Below, one piece after another: positions 26,875 through 34,866 of a stretch of DNA of 64,000 bases (positions are counted from its first letter, which is position 1; each line of letters opens with the position of its first letter). The DNA is from Rhodospirillales bacterium. GTDB lineage: Bacteria > Pseudomonadota > Alphaproteobacteria > ATCC43930 > CGMCC-115725. The DNA lies in the NCBI GenBank assembly GCA_947473305.1, contig CANJCB010000001.1:186001-250000 (forward strand), given 5' to 3'. A program made the translations under genes and the position numbers. Under the pieces are notes generated by a model. The model was not told the DNA's origin. It was given only the letters and a program-made list of their open reading frames with translations, and ran no database searches.

Positions 26875-28004
26875 GCCCGGGTATCTCCGTCCAAAGTAAG
26901 CCGCCCCTTGGCGCTCACATGGAATGTCTGGTTGCGCCAAGCAACCTTGCGGCTGAAATAACTAGCGATAAACACTCCAAACGACAACAGATCGCGCGGC
27001 AGCAAGAGCCAAGCCGGCGTCCGGGGAAGTTTTAAGGCTCTATCGACGGCGCGCACCATAGCGAAACGGGCGAAAAACGCAACCGCAAGCAGGGCGACGG
27101 AAAGCCGCGGCAAGCCTCCCATCGCAACCGCCAAAGCCGCGAGAACGACGGGATGCGTGACCACGGACCCAGCGTAACCGCCAGGCGCCAGTTGCCGGAT
27201 CGTGCGCGCCCAGCGGAGTTCGTGCCTCCAAAGCGCGGCAAAATTGCTTTCTTCCGTGATGTTGTCGATGAGATGAGGCGAGACAACGACTTTCAGCCCG
27301 AGTCGCCGAACCGCCGCTCCCAATTCATAGTCGTCCGCCAGGTCGTCGGCGACCGCCGCCAGTCCGCCGATCGCGTCCAGGGTCGAGCGTTTGAGCGCCA
27401 TCGAGGCGCCGAAGCACCCCTCGCCCGGATTGAGTCTTTCGCCGACCAGAGCCTGAGGCAGAAAACCGTGATTCACATGAAGGCAGGCGAGCCTGGACCA
27501 GATCCCTCCGGCCGGGACACCCCGATAAAGACAGGTCACTAGCCCGACGCTCGGCTCCTGGAGTGGCGCCGTGACCTCCGCAAGGTAATCGCGCTCGACC
27601 CGCATATCGCTATCGGCGATCACCAGCACATCGTGGCGCGCCTCACGCATCATGTTGATGAGGTTCGCAACCTTCAGATTGGCGCAGGAGACATTCGGGT
27701 CCAACACGAGCGCCAGATCCGCCTCCGGCAAATCCGACATCAATCGCCGCACCACAGCGATCGCTAAATCGTCGGCGTCTCGCACCCCGAACACGATCTG
27801 AAAGGTGGGGTAATCCTGGCGGCAAAAGGAAAGAAGGTTGTCGTAGAGACCGATGTCTTCCCCGCAGAGGGGCTTGAGCACGGTTATCGGCGGTCGAGCG
27901 GACGGCACGCTTCGCGCCTGCCGGGCGAAGCGTTGCACCGATTGCGCGGCTACCCCGAGATAGGCGAGCCCTACACCGCTCATAATCAGGAATAACCCCG
28001 TCAA
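26871..28004 (-). CDS. hpnI: HpnI, hopanoid glycosyltransferase (GT2)
   Basis: 377 residues: an N-terminal membrane helix, then a ceramide-glucosyltransferase-like GT2 domain with ITVLKPLCGED, acceptor-side DxD in IADSDMRVERDYL, ADDLADDYELG and the (R)xxRW-like RHELRWARTIRQ motif, and three C-terminal helices. HpnI transfers N-acetylglucosamine to bacteriohopanetetrol. First gene of the minus-strand hpnIJKL group; divergent from mlaA, with about 160 bases between the two starts holding the promoters. hpnJ overlaps its end by four bases. Confidence 0.9.
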   Translation of the reverse strand: MTGLFLIMSGVGLAYLGVAAQSVQRFARQARSVPSARPPITVLKPLCGEDIGLYDNLLSFCRQDYPTFQIVFGVRDADDLAIAVVRRLMSDLPEADLALVLDPNVSCANLKVANLINMMREARHDVLVIADSDMRVERDYLAEVTAPLQEPSVGLVTCLYRGVPAGGIWSRLACLHVNHGFLPQALVGERLNPGEGCFGASMALKRSTLDAIGGLAAVADDLADDYELGAAVRRLGLKVVVSPHLIDNITEESNFAALWRHELRWARTIRQLAPGGYAGSVVTHPVVLAALAVAMGGLPRLSVALLAVAFFARFAMVRAVDRALKLPRTPAWLLLPRDLLSFGVFIASYFSRKVAWRNQTFHVSAKGRLTLDGDTRA

Positions 28005-28163
28005 GGAAGTTGTCAGTTCAAAGACCAGACGCTATCTCCACTTCCTGCGAGGTTCCCCGAACCCGCTGGTTCTTCGAAAATTGCTGTTGCATTGCAACGA
28101 AGGTTTGTCAACGATGCCGCGTCCCATCGCCCAACTGCGAAAATCGACGGCAAAGGAGTTCTT

Positions 28164-28958
28164 GTGATCGCATCGGTCCGCATCATCGCGGCGTCCGCTA
28201 CCCTTGGTTTGGCCTTGGCCCTGAGCGCTTGCGCCACGCCTCCGTCGGATTCTGCCGCGCGCGCCGATTTCGATCGCACGAATGACCCCTTCGAGCCGAC
28301 CAATCGCAAGATTTTTGCGGCCAATCAGGTGCTCGACCGTTATGTGATCGAGCCTGCGGCCGAGGTTTTCCGCGCCGTGTTGCCCGACCCGGTCCGAACT
28401 GGGATCCGGAATTTCCTCAACAATCTCGGCGAGCCCGTGATTATTGCCAATAATGTGCTTCAAGGGGAGTTTCACCGCGCGGACGTAAGTCTCGGACGCT
28501 TCGTCAGCAATTCGACCTTCGGCCTTGGTGGCCTCCTCGATTTCGCGAGCAATCACGAATTGCCGAGGCAAAGCGGGGATTTCGGCCAGACCCTGTATCG
28601 CTGGGGAATGCCGCCCGGTCCCTATCTGATCCTTCCGATTCTGGGTCCCTCCAACCCGCGGGACGCCATCGGGCTGGGCGTCGATTCCTATCTCGATCCC
28701 TTCGGTTATATTGCCATCAACAACAATGCCGGCGAGGCCTCCCCGTCGCGCTTTGTTGCCAGCGGATTGGACCAGCGAGCCCAGAATATCGAGACTTTGG
28801 ACGAGTTGCAGAAGAACTCGCTCGACTTCTACGCCCAGCTGAGGAGCCTCGTCCGCCAGCGCCGCGCTCAGGAACTGAACCACGGCGAGCCGGTGAGGCC
28901 GGGCGAGGACGATGCCGATCTTTATATCGATCCGGCGACGCCCGCGGCCAAGCCCTGA
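28164..28958 (+). CDS. mlaA: MlaA (VacJ) family outer-membrane lipoprotein
   Basis: 264 residues from a GTG at 28164, chosen because AAAGGAG lies six bases upstream. Lipoprotein signal ends LSAC. The body has the family features NDPFEPTNRKIFAANQVLDRYVIEPAAEVFRAVLPDPVR, NNVLQGEFHRADVSLGRFVSNSTFGLGGLLD and YLILPILGPSNPRDAIGLGVD. MlaA forms the outer-membrane ring that collects mislocalised phospholipids and hands them to periplasmic MlaC. It is convergent with hpnM, an MlaC-like gene, four bases apart, placing two Mla-type components inside the hopanoid island. Confidence 0.92.
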   Translation: MIASVRIIAASATLGLALALSACATPPSDSAARADFDRTNDPFEPTNRKIFAANQVLDRYVIEPAAEVFRAVLPDPVRTGIRNFLNNLGEPVIIANNVLQGEFHRADVSLGRFVSNSTFGLGGLLDFASNHELPRQSGDFGQTLYRWGMPPGPYLILPILGPSNPRDAIGLGVDSYLDPFGYIAINNNAGEASPSRFVASGLDQRAQNIETLDELQKNSLDFYAQLRSLVRQRRAQELNHGEPVRPGEDDADLYIDPATPAAKP

Positions 28959-28962
28959 TGCG

Positions 28963-29577
28963 TCAGGCGTGTTTCAGGGCGTCGATGCGTTGATGGAGCA
29001 ATTTTAGCAGGCCATCGCCGCCATCCTGGCGCAGCACGGACGAGAATTCCGACCGTCTCGTCGCAAGCTCGCTGACCGTGCCGCTCAGGAAGACGTCGAT
29101 GATCCTCCAATCGCCCTCCGCCTGCCGCATCAGGTAATCAAGCTCGATGGGCTTGCCATCGCCCTGGATCAGCTGGGTCCGCACAACCGTACCGCCCGCG
29201 CTTTGGCTGGTCCCTTGCTCGACATTGAATTTCTCGCCGCCATAGCCGTCGAAACGATTGGCATAGGTCGCGACGCTGTACTGGCTGAACGCCTCGGCCA
29301 ACGCATTCTGCTGCGCCTCGGGAATGTTCTGCCAAGTGGAGCCGATTGCCAGCCTGGTCATAAGCTCCAGATTGAACGCCTTGCGCACCGCCGGATCGAG
29401 CAGCTTGTAGCGGCCGTCGAAGCCGAGCTTCTGGGCGTCCTTCATGACAGTGAGCAGCACGTCATAGAAGGCAGACACGGTGGCCGTGGGCGAAGCCTCC
29501 GCCCACGCCGTTCGCAGCGCCGTACCGATCACCAAGGATCCTGCAGCGGCGCGCATCAGAGCGCGCCGCCCGATCAT
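28963..29577 (-). CDS. hpnM: HpnM, MlaC/Ttg2D-like periplasmic protein
   Basis: 204 residues with a signal peptide ([13 protein letters not shown], cleavage near AWA-EASP), possibly Tat-like because of the Arg pair. The body [46 protein letters not shown] and [36 protein letters not shown] is the toluene-tolerance Ttg2D/MlaC fold in its hopanoid-associated HpnM form. MlaC-type proteins shuttle lipids across the periplasm; for HpnM a hopanoid or phospholipid cargo is inferred only. ATG overlaps the dxs stop by four bases, so it is translated with the precursor enzyme. Confidence 0.9.
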   Translation of the reverse strand: MIGRRALMRAAAGSLVIGTALRTAWAEASPTATVSAFYDVLLTVMKDAQKLGFDGRYKLLDPAVRKAFNLELMTRLAIGSTWQNIPEAQQNALAEAFSQYSVATYANRFDGYGGEKFNVEQGTSQSAGGTVVRTQLIQGDGKPIELDYLMRQAEGDWRIIDVFLSGTVSELATRRSEFSSVLRQDGGDGLLKLLHQRIDALKHA

Positions 29578-31499
29578 GCGCGAGCTGGTTTTGCGAGAGC
29601 TTCGGAAACGCCCAGCGCTGAAATGGCGGTATCGACGATCTGACGGGCGTTGAGCCCCGCCTGATCGTACTGCTTTATCGGGGCGTCGTGATCGATGAAA
29701 CGATCGGGCAAAACCATCGGTCGCACCTTCAGTCCTTTGTCCAAGGCCCCGCTTGTCGCGAGTTCATGCAGGACAAAACTCCCGAAGCCGCCGATTGATC
29801 CCTCTTCGATGGTGATGAGCACCTCGTGCTCCCGCGCGAGTCGGCGAATGAGGTCGCGATCCAAAGGCTTGGCAAAACGCGCATCCGCCACCGTGGTCGA
29901 AAGCCCCAGCGCCTGAAGCTCGTCGGCCGCCTTCAGGCATTCCTGCAACCGCGTTCCGAAGCTCAGGAGCGCGATTTTTGTGCCCTCCCGGATGATACGG
30001 CCCTTGCCGATCTCAAGAGGCGTGCCGCGCGCGGGCAAGGGGACGCCAACACCTTCGCCACGAGGATAGCGGACACCCGAGGGGCGGTCGTCGATGGCAA
30101 CGCAGGTCGCCACCATATGCATCAGTTCCGCCTCGTCGGCGGCCGCCATCAGCACGAAATCGGGCAAACAGCCGAGATAGGCCACGTCGAAGGACCCCGC
30201 ATGGGTCGCGCCGTCCGCGCCGACAAGACCGGCGCGGTCCATGGCGAATCGCACCGGCAGGCGCTGGATCGCTACGTCATGCACCACCTGGTCGTAGGCG
30301 CGCTGCAGGAAGGTCGAATAGATCGTCGCGAAGGGAATGAGACCCTCGCTCGCGAGACCCGCCGCGAAGGTCACGCCGTGCTGCTCGGCGATCCCCACGT
30401 CGAAAGAACGGTTGGGGAACCGCTCCGCGAATTTATCGAGCCCGGTGCCCGAGGGCATGGCGGCGGTGATCGCAACCACCCGCTCATCCGCCTCCGCTTC
30501 CGCGATCAGACCCTTGGCGAAGACCGAGGTATAGCTCGGCGGGCCGCTTGCCCCCTTGGCCTGCGCACCGGTCATCACATCGAACTTGGTGACGCCGTGA
30601 TACTTGTCCGCCGCCGCTTCGGCCGGACCGTAGCCATGGCCCTTCTGCGTGACGACATGGATCAGCACGGGACCCCGTTCCTCGCTGTCCCGGATGTTCT
30701 TCAACACGGGGAGGAGATGGTCGAGGTTATGACCGTCGATGGGGCCGACGTAATAGAAGCCCATCTCCTCGAAGAGCGTGCCGCCGGTGACGAGGCCCCG
30801 GGCATATTCCTCGGCGCGCCGGGCCGTGTTCTCGACGCCCTTGGGAAACTTCTTCGCCACTTCCAGCGCCAGATGACGCAGCGACCGATAGGGCTTGGAC
30901 GACAGCAGCCGCGACAAATAGGCGCTCATCGCGCCCACCGGCGGCGCGATCGACATGTCGTTGTCGTTGAGGATGACGATCAGGCGCGACTCGGACGAGC
31001 CGGCGTTGTTCATCGCCTCATAGGCCATGCCGGCGCTCATCGAGCCGTCGCCGATGACCGCGATCACGTCGTTGTTGCCGCCCTTCAGATCCCGCGCCAC
31101 GGCCATGCCGAGGCCCGCCGAAATCGAGGTCGAGCTATGTGCCGCGCCGAAGGGATCGTATTCGCTTTCCGAGCGCTTGGTGAAGCCCGAGAGGCCTCCC
31201 CCCTGGCGCAGGGTGCGGATCCGATCGCGGCGGCCGGTCAAGATCTTATGGGGATAGGCCTGATGGCCCACGTCCCAAATAAGACGCGCCCGCGGCGTGT
31301 CGAAAACGTAGTGAAGCGCCACCGTCAGTTCGACCACGCCAAGCCCGGCGCCCAAGTGACCGCCGGTCACGGAGACCGCATCGACGAGCTCGTTGCGCAA
31401 CTCGTCTGCGACCTGTCGCAGATCCGATTCGGGAAGTTTCCGCAAATCCGCCGGGTAGACAACTCCGTCCAGCAACGGGGTCCGGTTCGATATAGTCAC
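29574..31499 (-). CDS. dxs: 1-deoxy-D-xylulose-5-phosphate synthase
   Basis: Thiamine-diphosphate transketolase-like enzyme joining pyruvate and glyceraldehyde-3-phosphate in the first step of the MEP isoprenoid pathway. 641 residues: [16 protein letters not shown], the ThDP-binding [34 protein letters not shown], and [22 protein letters not shown] are all present. The start is GTG at 31499 ([10 protein letters not shown]). It overlaps hpnM by four bases. In many alphaproteobacteria dxs sits with xseB and ispA; here it is inside the hopanoid island, so it may be the only copy or a dedicated second one. Confidence 0.96.
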   Translation of the reverse strand: MTISNRTPLLDGVVYPADLRKLPESDLRQVADELRNELVDAVSVTGGHLGAGLGVVELTVALHYVFDTPRARLIWDVGHQAYPHKILTGRRDRIRTLRQGGGLSGFTKRSESEYDPFGAAHSSTSISAGLGMAVARDLKGGNNDVIAVIGDGSMSAGMAYEAMNNAGSSESRLIVILNDNDMSIAPPVGAMSAYLSRLLSSKPYRSLRHLALEVAKKFPKGVENTARRAEEYARGLVTGGTLFEEMGFYYVGPIDGHNLDHLLPVLKNIRDSEERGPVLIHVVTQKGHGYGPAEAAADKYHGVTKFDVMTGAQAKGASGPPSYTSVFAKGLIAEAEADERVVAITAAMPSGTGLDKFAERFPNRSFDVGIAEQHGVTFAAGLASEGLIPFATIYSTFLQRAYDQVVHDVAIQRLPVRFAMDRAGLVGADGATHAGSFDVAYLGCLPDFVLMAAADEAELMHMVATCVAIDDRPSGVRYPRGEGVGVPLPARGTPLEIGKGRIIREGTKIALLSFGTRLQECLKAADELQALGLSTTVADARFAKPLDRDLIRRLAREHEVLITIEEGSIGGFGSFVLHELATSGALDKGLKVRPMVLPDRFIDHDAPIKQYDQAGLNARQIVDTAISALGVSEALAKPARA

Positions 31500-31850
31500 G
31501 AGGACAATCCTTCGTATAGTGCGCGCGGGCGTCTCGAGACGCCTCTCAACGAATTAACCCGGAAACTAACCACAAGTGAGAGTGCTTGGCAATTTGACAA
31601 TCCGATGATACCAAGCGCTCGGTTGTCTGAATTCGATAAGGATCTGGGGATGGGATCCGCGTCGGGTGCAATGCTGCCAGACCGCTTCAACGAAGCCTGG
31701 GGCTAGCGTTTCCGCCGAACTCGTGCAACAAGTCGCCGTCCGTTGTAGAATTGGGCGACGAGACTTTCAACACACCGCGGCCGGGGAAGAAAACCTTCCA
31801 GGGGCTAGCGGAGTTTGGTTCTGAGAACCGCATTCTTGAGGGGTCGCAAC
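31500..31850. promoter_or_regulatory. Divergent promoter region dxs / hpnH with a perfect palindrome
   Basis: 351 bases without a credible gene. It holds a perfect 16-base palindrome GGCGTCTCGAGACGCC at 31528-31543, 29 bases before the dxs start codon; GGTTCTGAGAACC at 31817-31829, 22 bases before the hpnH start; and a candidate -10 (TAGAAT, in GTTGTAGAATTG near 31745) for hpnH. The middle part (31551-31630) is AT-richer than its surroundings. The palindrome is the right size for a dimeric repressor site, but no binding protein is suggested by the sequence. Confidence 0.45.
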
Positions 31851-32990
31851 TTGTCCGTTCCGTTGCTCCAGAAGATCCGAGTCGGCGCCTATGTGGCGAA
31901 GCAGCATCTCATGGGCGTGAAGCGCTATCCGCTCGTGCTCATGCTGGAACCCTTGTTCCGCTGCAACCTCGCCTGCGCTGGCTGCGGCAAGATCGACTAT
32001 CCCGACGAGATCCTGAACCAGCGCCTGAGCGTCGCCGAATGCCTGGAGGCTGTCGACGAATGCAACGCGCCCGTCGTCTCCATCGCCGGCGGTGAGCCGT
32101 TGCTGCACAAGGAGATCGACCAGGTCGTGCAGGGCATCATCGCCCGCAAGAAATTTGTCTACCTCTGCACCAACGCGCTGCTTCTGGAAAAGAAGCTCGA
32201 CCTCTTCAAGCCCGATCCCTATTTCGTCTGGTCGGTACATCTCGACGGCGACAAGGAGATGCACGACAAGTCCGTGTGCCAGGACGGCACCTACGACCGC
32301 GCGGTGAAGGCCATCGCGACGGCGCGGGCCAAGGGCTTCCGGGTCAACATCAATTGCACCCTTTTCGAAGGCACCGATCCCGAGCGCACGGCGAAGTTCT
32401 TCGACGATGTGATGGCCATGGGCGTCAACGCCATGACCGTCTCGCCGGGCTATGCCTATGAGCGCGCCCCCGATCAGGCCCATTTCCTGAACCGCCAGAA
32501 GACGAAGCAGCTTTTCCGCGACATCTTCAAGCGCAACACCGGCAAGAAGAAGTGGTCCTTCAGCCAGTCGTCCCTGTTCCTGGACTTCCTGGCGGGCAAC
32601 CAGAGCTATCACTGCACGCCCTGGGGCAACCCGACTCGGACCTATTTCGGCTGGCAGCGCCCCTGCTACCTCGTCGGCGAAGGCTATACCAAGACCTTCA
32701 AGGAGTTGATGGAGACCACCGACTGGGACAGCTACGGCACCGGCAACTATGAGAAATGCGCCGATTGCATGGTCCACAGCGGCTATGAGGCGACCGCCGT
32801 CATGGACATGGTGAAGAACCCGCTCAAGGGCCTGGCCGTCGCGATGCGCGGCATCAAGACCGACGGCGAGATGGCCGCCGAAATCGACATGAACAACCAG
32901 CGCCCGGCGGAATATGTCTTCTCCCGCCATGTCGAGCAGGCGATGGAAAAGCTTACGCATCAGCCCCTTAAGGCGACCGCCGCCGAATAG
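31851..32990 (+). CDS. hpnH: HpnH, adenosylhopane synthase (radical SAM)
   Basis: 379 residues. Radical SAM cysteines C38, C42, C45 in FRCNLACAGCGKIDYP; the C-terminal part has CTPWGNPTRTYFGWQRPCYL and YEKCADCMVHSGYEATAV, typical of HpnH with its SPASM-like cysteine set. HpnH joins the 5'-deoxyadenosyl radical to diploptene, giving adenosylhopane, the first step of side-chain extension. I chose TTG at 31851, because GAGGGG lies eight bases upstream and the family begins (M)SVPLLQKIRVGAYV. An upstream in-frame start at 31815 adds unconserved residues. It ends before a strong terminator. Confidence 0.95.
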   Translation: MSVPLLQKIRVGAYVAKQHLMGVKRYPLVLMLEPLFRCNLACAGCGKIDYPDEILNQRLSVAECLEAVDECNAPVVSIAGGEPLLHKEIDQVVQGIIARKKFVYLCTNALLLEKKLDLFKPDPYFVWSVHLDGDKEMHDKSVCQDGTYDRAVKAIATARAKGFRVNINCTLFEGTDPERTAKFFDDVMAMGVNAMTVSPGYAYERAPDQAHFLNRQKTKQLFRDIFKRNTGKKKWSFSQSSLFLDFLAGNQSYHCTPWGNPTRTYFGWQRPCYLVGEGYTKTFKELMETTDWDSYGTGNYEKCADCMVHSGYEATAVMDMVKNPLKGLAVAMRGIKTDGEMAAEIDMNNQRPAEYVFSRHVEQAMEKLTHQPLKATAAE

Positions 32991-33007
32991 GCTTCTTCCG
33001 GTTATAG

Positions 33008-33040
33008 AAAGCCCCGGCTGAAGAGAGCCGGGGCTTTTTT
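33008..33040 (+). terminator. Rho-independent terminator after hpnH
   Basis: Stem GCCCCGGCT (33011-33019) and AGCCGGGGC (33026-33034), nine perfect pairs with a six-base loop, preceded by AAA and followed by six T. It lies 18 bases after the hpnH stop and isolates hpnH from the next gene. Confidence 0.92.
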
Positions 33041-33146
33041 ATTTGAAGTCCCCGAAGGCCACGCCGCCCGCCCTTCCCGATAAAAAGTGCATGGGAAGGT
33101 CGTTCTTGGCATGATGGCGCATGACGCCCCCTGCCGCGAGCGGCCC

Positions 33147-34217
33147 ATGCTGACCTTCCGCCAGCTCTTCGATCCCCAATCCTCGACCTATACTTATCTC
33201 CTCGCCGACAAGTCGGGGGACGCCGTCTTGATCGATCCGGTGTTCGAGCAGGTGCGCCGCGACGCCGCGCTGATCGGGGAATTGGGCCTGACGCTGCGCT
33301 GGACCATCGAAACCCATGTGCACGCCGACCATGTGACCGGGGCCTGGATGCTGAAACAGCGACTCGGCAGCCAGATCGCGCTCTCAACGCATTCCGGGGC
33401 CGAAGGCGCCGACCGTTATGTGGAACCGGGCGATAGGATCACCTTCGGCCCCCGCTATCTGACCGTGCGAGCCACGCCAGGGCATACCAACGGCTGCGTG
33501 ACCTATGTACTCGACGACGAGAGCGTGGCTTTCACGGGCGATTGCCTCCTGGTGCGGGGCTGCGGCCGGACGGATTTCCAGGAAGGCGACTCACGGACCC
33601 TCTATCAGGCGATCCATCAGCAGATCTTCACCCTGCCCGCCGAATGCCTGCTCTACCCGGCCCATGATTATCGCGGCATCCCCTGCACCTCGGTCGCCGA
33701 AGAACGACGTTTCAACCCCCGGATTGGCGGCGATCTCAGCGAGACCGATTTCGTGGGCTATATGAGCAACCTCAATCTGCCGCATCCGAAACAGATCGAC
33801 GTGGCCGTGCCCGCCAACCTGGCCTGCGGGAAGCCGGCGGTGAGCACGCTCGCCCAGAACGATCCCACCTGGGCCCCACTGGCCTTCACCTTCGCGGGTT
33901 TCTGGGAGGTTCAACCCCATTGGGTGGAAGAACATCTCAACGACGTGCTGGTCGTGGATGTCCGCGAGCCCGATGAATTCGACGGTCCTCTCGGACATAT
34001 TCGGGGGGCGCTCCTCGCCCCGCTGGGGGGGCTCGCGACGGAGGCCTCGGGCATCCCGAAGGACAAGCCCATCGTTACGGTTTGCCGCGCCGGAGGCCGC
34101 TCCGCCCAGGCGATCAATATCCTGCAGAAGGCAGGCTTCACCGATGTCGCCAATCTGGCCGGCGGCATGCTGCGCTGGCGCGCGGATGGGCTCAGCGTCG
34201 AGGGCGGCCGACAATAG
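33147..34217 (+). CDS. ETHE1-type persulfide dioxygenase fused to rhodanese
   Basis: 356 residues. N-terminal MBL-fold domain of the ETHE1/PDO family: metal ligands in [11 protein letters not shown] (His57, His59, Asp61, His62), His113 in ATPGHTNG, Asp132 in FTGDCLL and His173 in YPAHDY. The C-terminal rhodanese domain (about 262-352) has active-site Cys313 in [12 protein letters not shown]. Such fusions oxidise glutathione persulfide to sulfite and transfer sulfur. The ATG at 33147 fits the domain start; ATG 33111 (adding [12 protein letters not shown]) is an alternative. It lies between hpnH and hpnG but has no known hopanoid role. Confidence 0.9.
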   Translation: MLTFRQLFDPQSSTYTYLLADKSGDAVLIDPVFEQVRRDAALIGELGLTLRWTIETHVHADHVTGAWMLKQRLGSQIALSTHSGAEGADRYVEPGDRITFGPRYLTVRATPGHTNGCVTYVLDDESVAFTGDCLLVRGCGRTDFQEGDSRTLYQAIHQQIFTLPAECLLYPAHDYRGIPCTSVAEERRFNPRIGGDLSETDFVGYMSNLNLPHPKQIDVAVPANLACGKPAVSTLAQNDPTWAPLAFTFAGFWEVQPHWVEEHLNDVLVVDVREPDEFDGPLGHIRGALLAPLGGLATEASGIPKDKPIVTVCRAGGRSAQAINILQKAGFTDVANLAGGMLRWRADGLSVEGGRQ

Positions 34218-34218
34218 T

Positions 34219-34866
34219 CTAGGAAATCTTCCGGACGGCCGCCGCGAGCGCGACCAGTGCCGCTCGCGATTCCCGGGCGAGGCGTATCAGGGCCGGAATC
34301 TGGCCGGGTTTCAGCCCCACGCTCCGCAAGATGGCCGGCATCCTCGCCCGTCCCGCCGCGTCCAAAGGCAGGAGCGCTGCTGGCGGCAGGTCCCGCATTG
34401 CAGGGTCGGCCACGGCACGGAGCACGAACCAAGGCACTCCCGCTGCCGAAGCCGAGCGAGCCACCAGATGGCTTTCCAAATCCACGGCAACGGCCCCGCT
34501 TCCGAGATGAAGCGCTGCTTTCTCCGAGGCGGTCGCGGCGATAGCCTGCGTCCCCAGGATATCCCCCCCTTCGATCCCGGGTCCCAGAAGGGCGCCGAGC
34601 TTCGAACGCCAAGCCGCATCGACCTCGTAACGCGTCCCATCGGCTTCGACGACCGCTTCGGGCAGGAGCAACGCGCCGCTTGGAATTTCCGGCAGGAGGC
34701 CGCCCGCGATACCGAAACTCACGAGCGCTTCAGCGCCGTCGCGAAGCGCCAGATCGATCAGCTCCAGGGTTCGCGCCGCGTCACCGCCTCCGGCCACCGC
34801 TTGCCATCCGGCCCGCCGCGCGATCCGCGCTTCGGCGGCAAGTCCGGTGATGGCGACGATGCTCAC
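34219..34866 (-). CDS. hpnG: HpnG, adenosylhopane nucleosidase
   Basis: 215 residues from a GTG at 34866 that overlaps the shc stop (GTGA). Purine nucleoside phosphorylase/nucleosidase fold: AITGLAAEARIARRAG at the start, FGIAGGLLPEIPSGALLLPEAVV, and AVDLESHLVARSASAAGVPWFVLRAVADPA with the Glu that contacts ribose. HpnG removes adenine from adenosylhopane to give (phospho)ribosylhopane. The extended frame upstream to 34929 lies in shc and is rejected. Last gene of the minus-strand ispC-to-hpnG run. Confidence 0.9.
   Translation of the reverse strand: MSIVAITGLAAEARIARRAGWQAVAGGGDAARTLELIDLALRDGAEALVSFGIAGGLLPEIPSGALLLPEAVVEADGTRYEVDAAWRSKLGALLGPGIEGGDILGTQAIAATASEKAALHLGSGAVAVDLESHLVARSASAAGVPWFVLRAVADPAMRDLPPAALLPLDAAGRARMPAILRSVGLKPGQIPALIRLARESRAALVALAAAVRKIS

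Noticed and set aside
33087-33146. Longer N-terminus for the ETHE1-rhodanese protein
   Set aside because: The added residues do not belong to the family fold; ATG 33111 is left as an alternative only.
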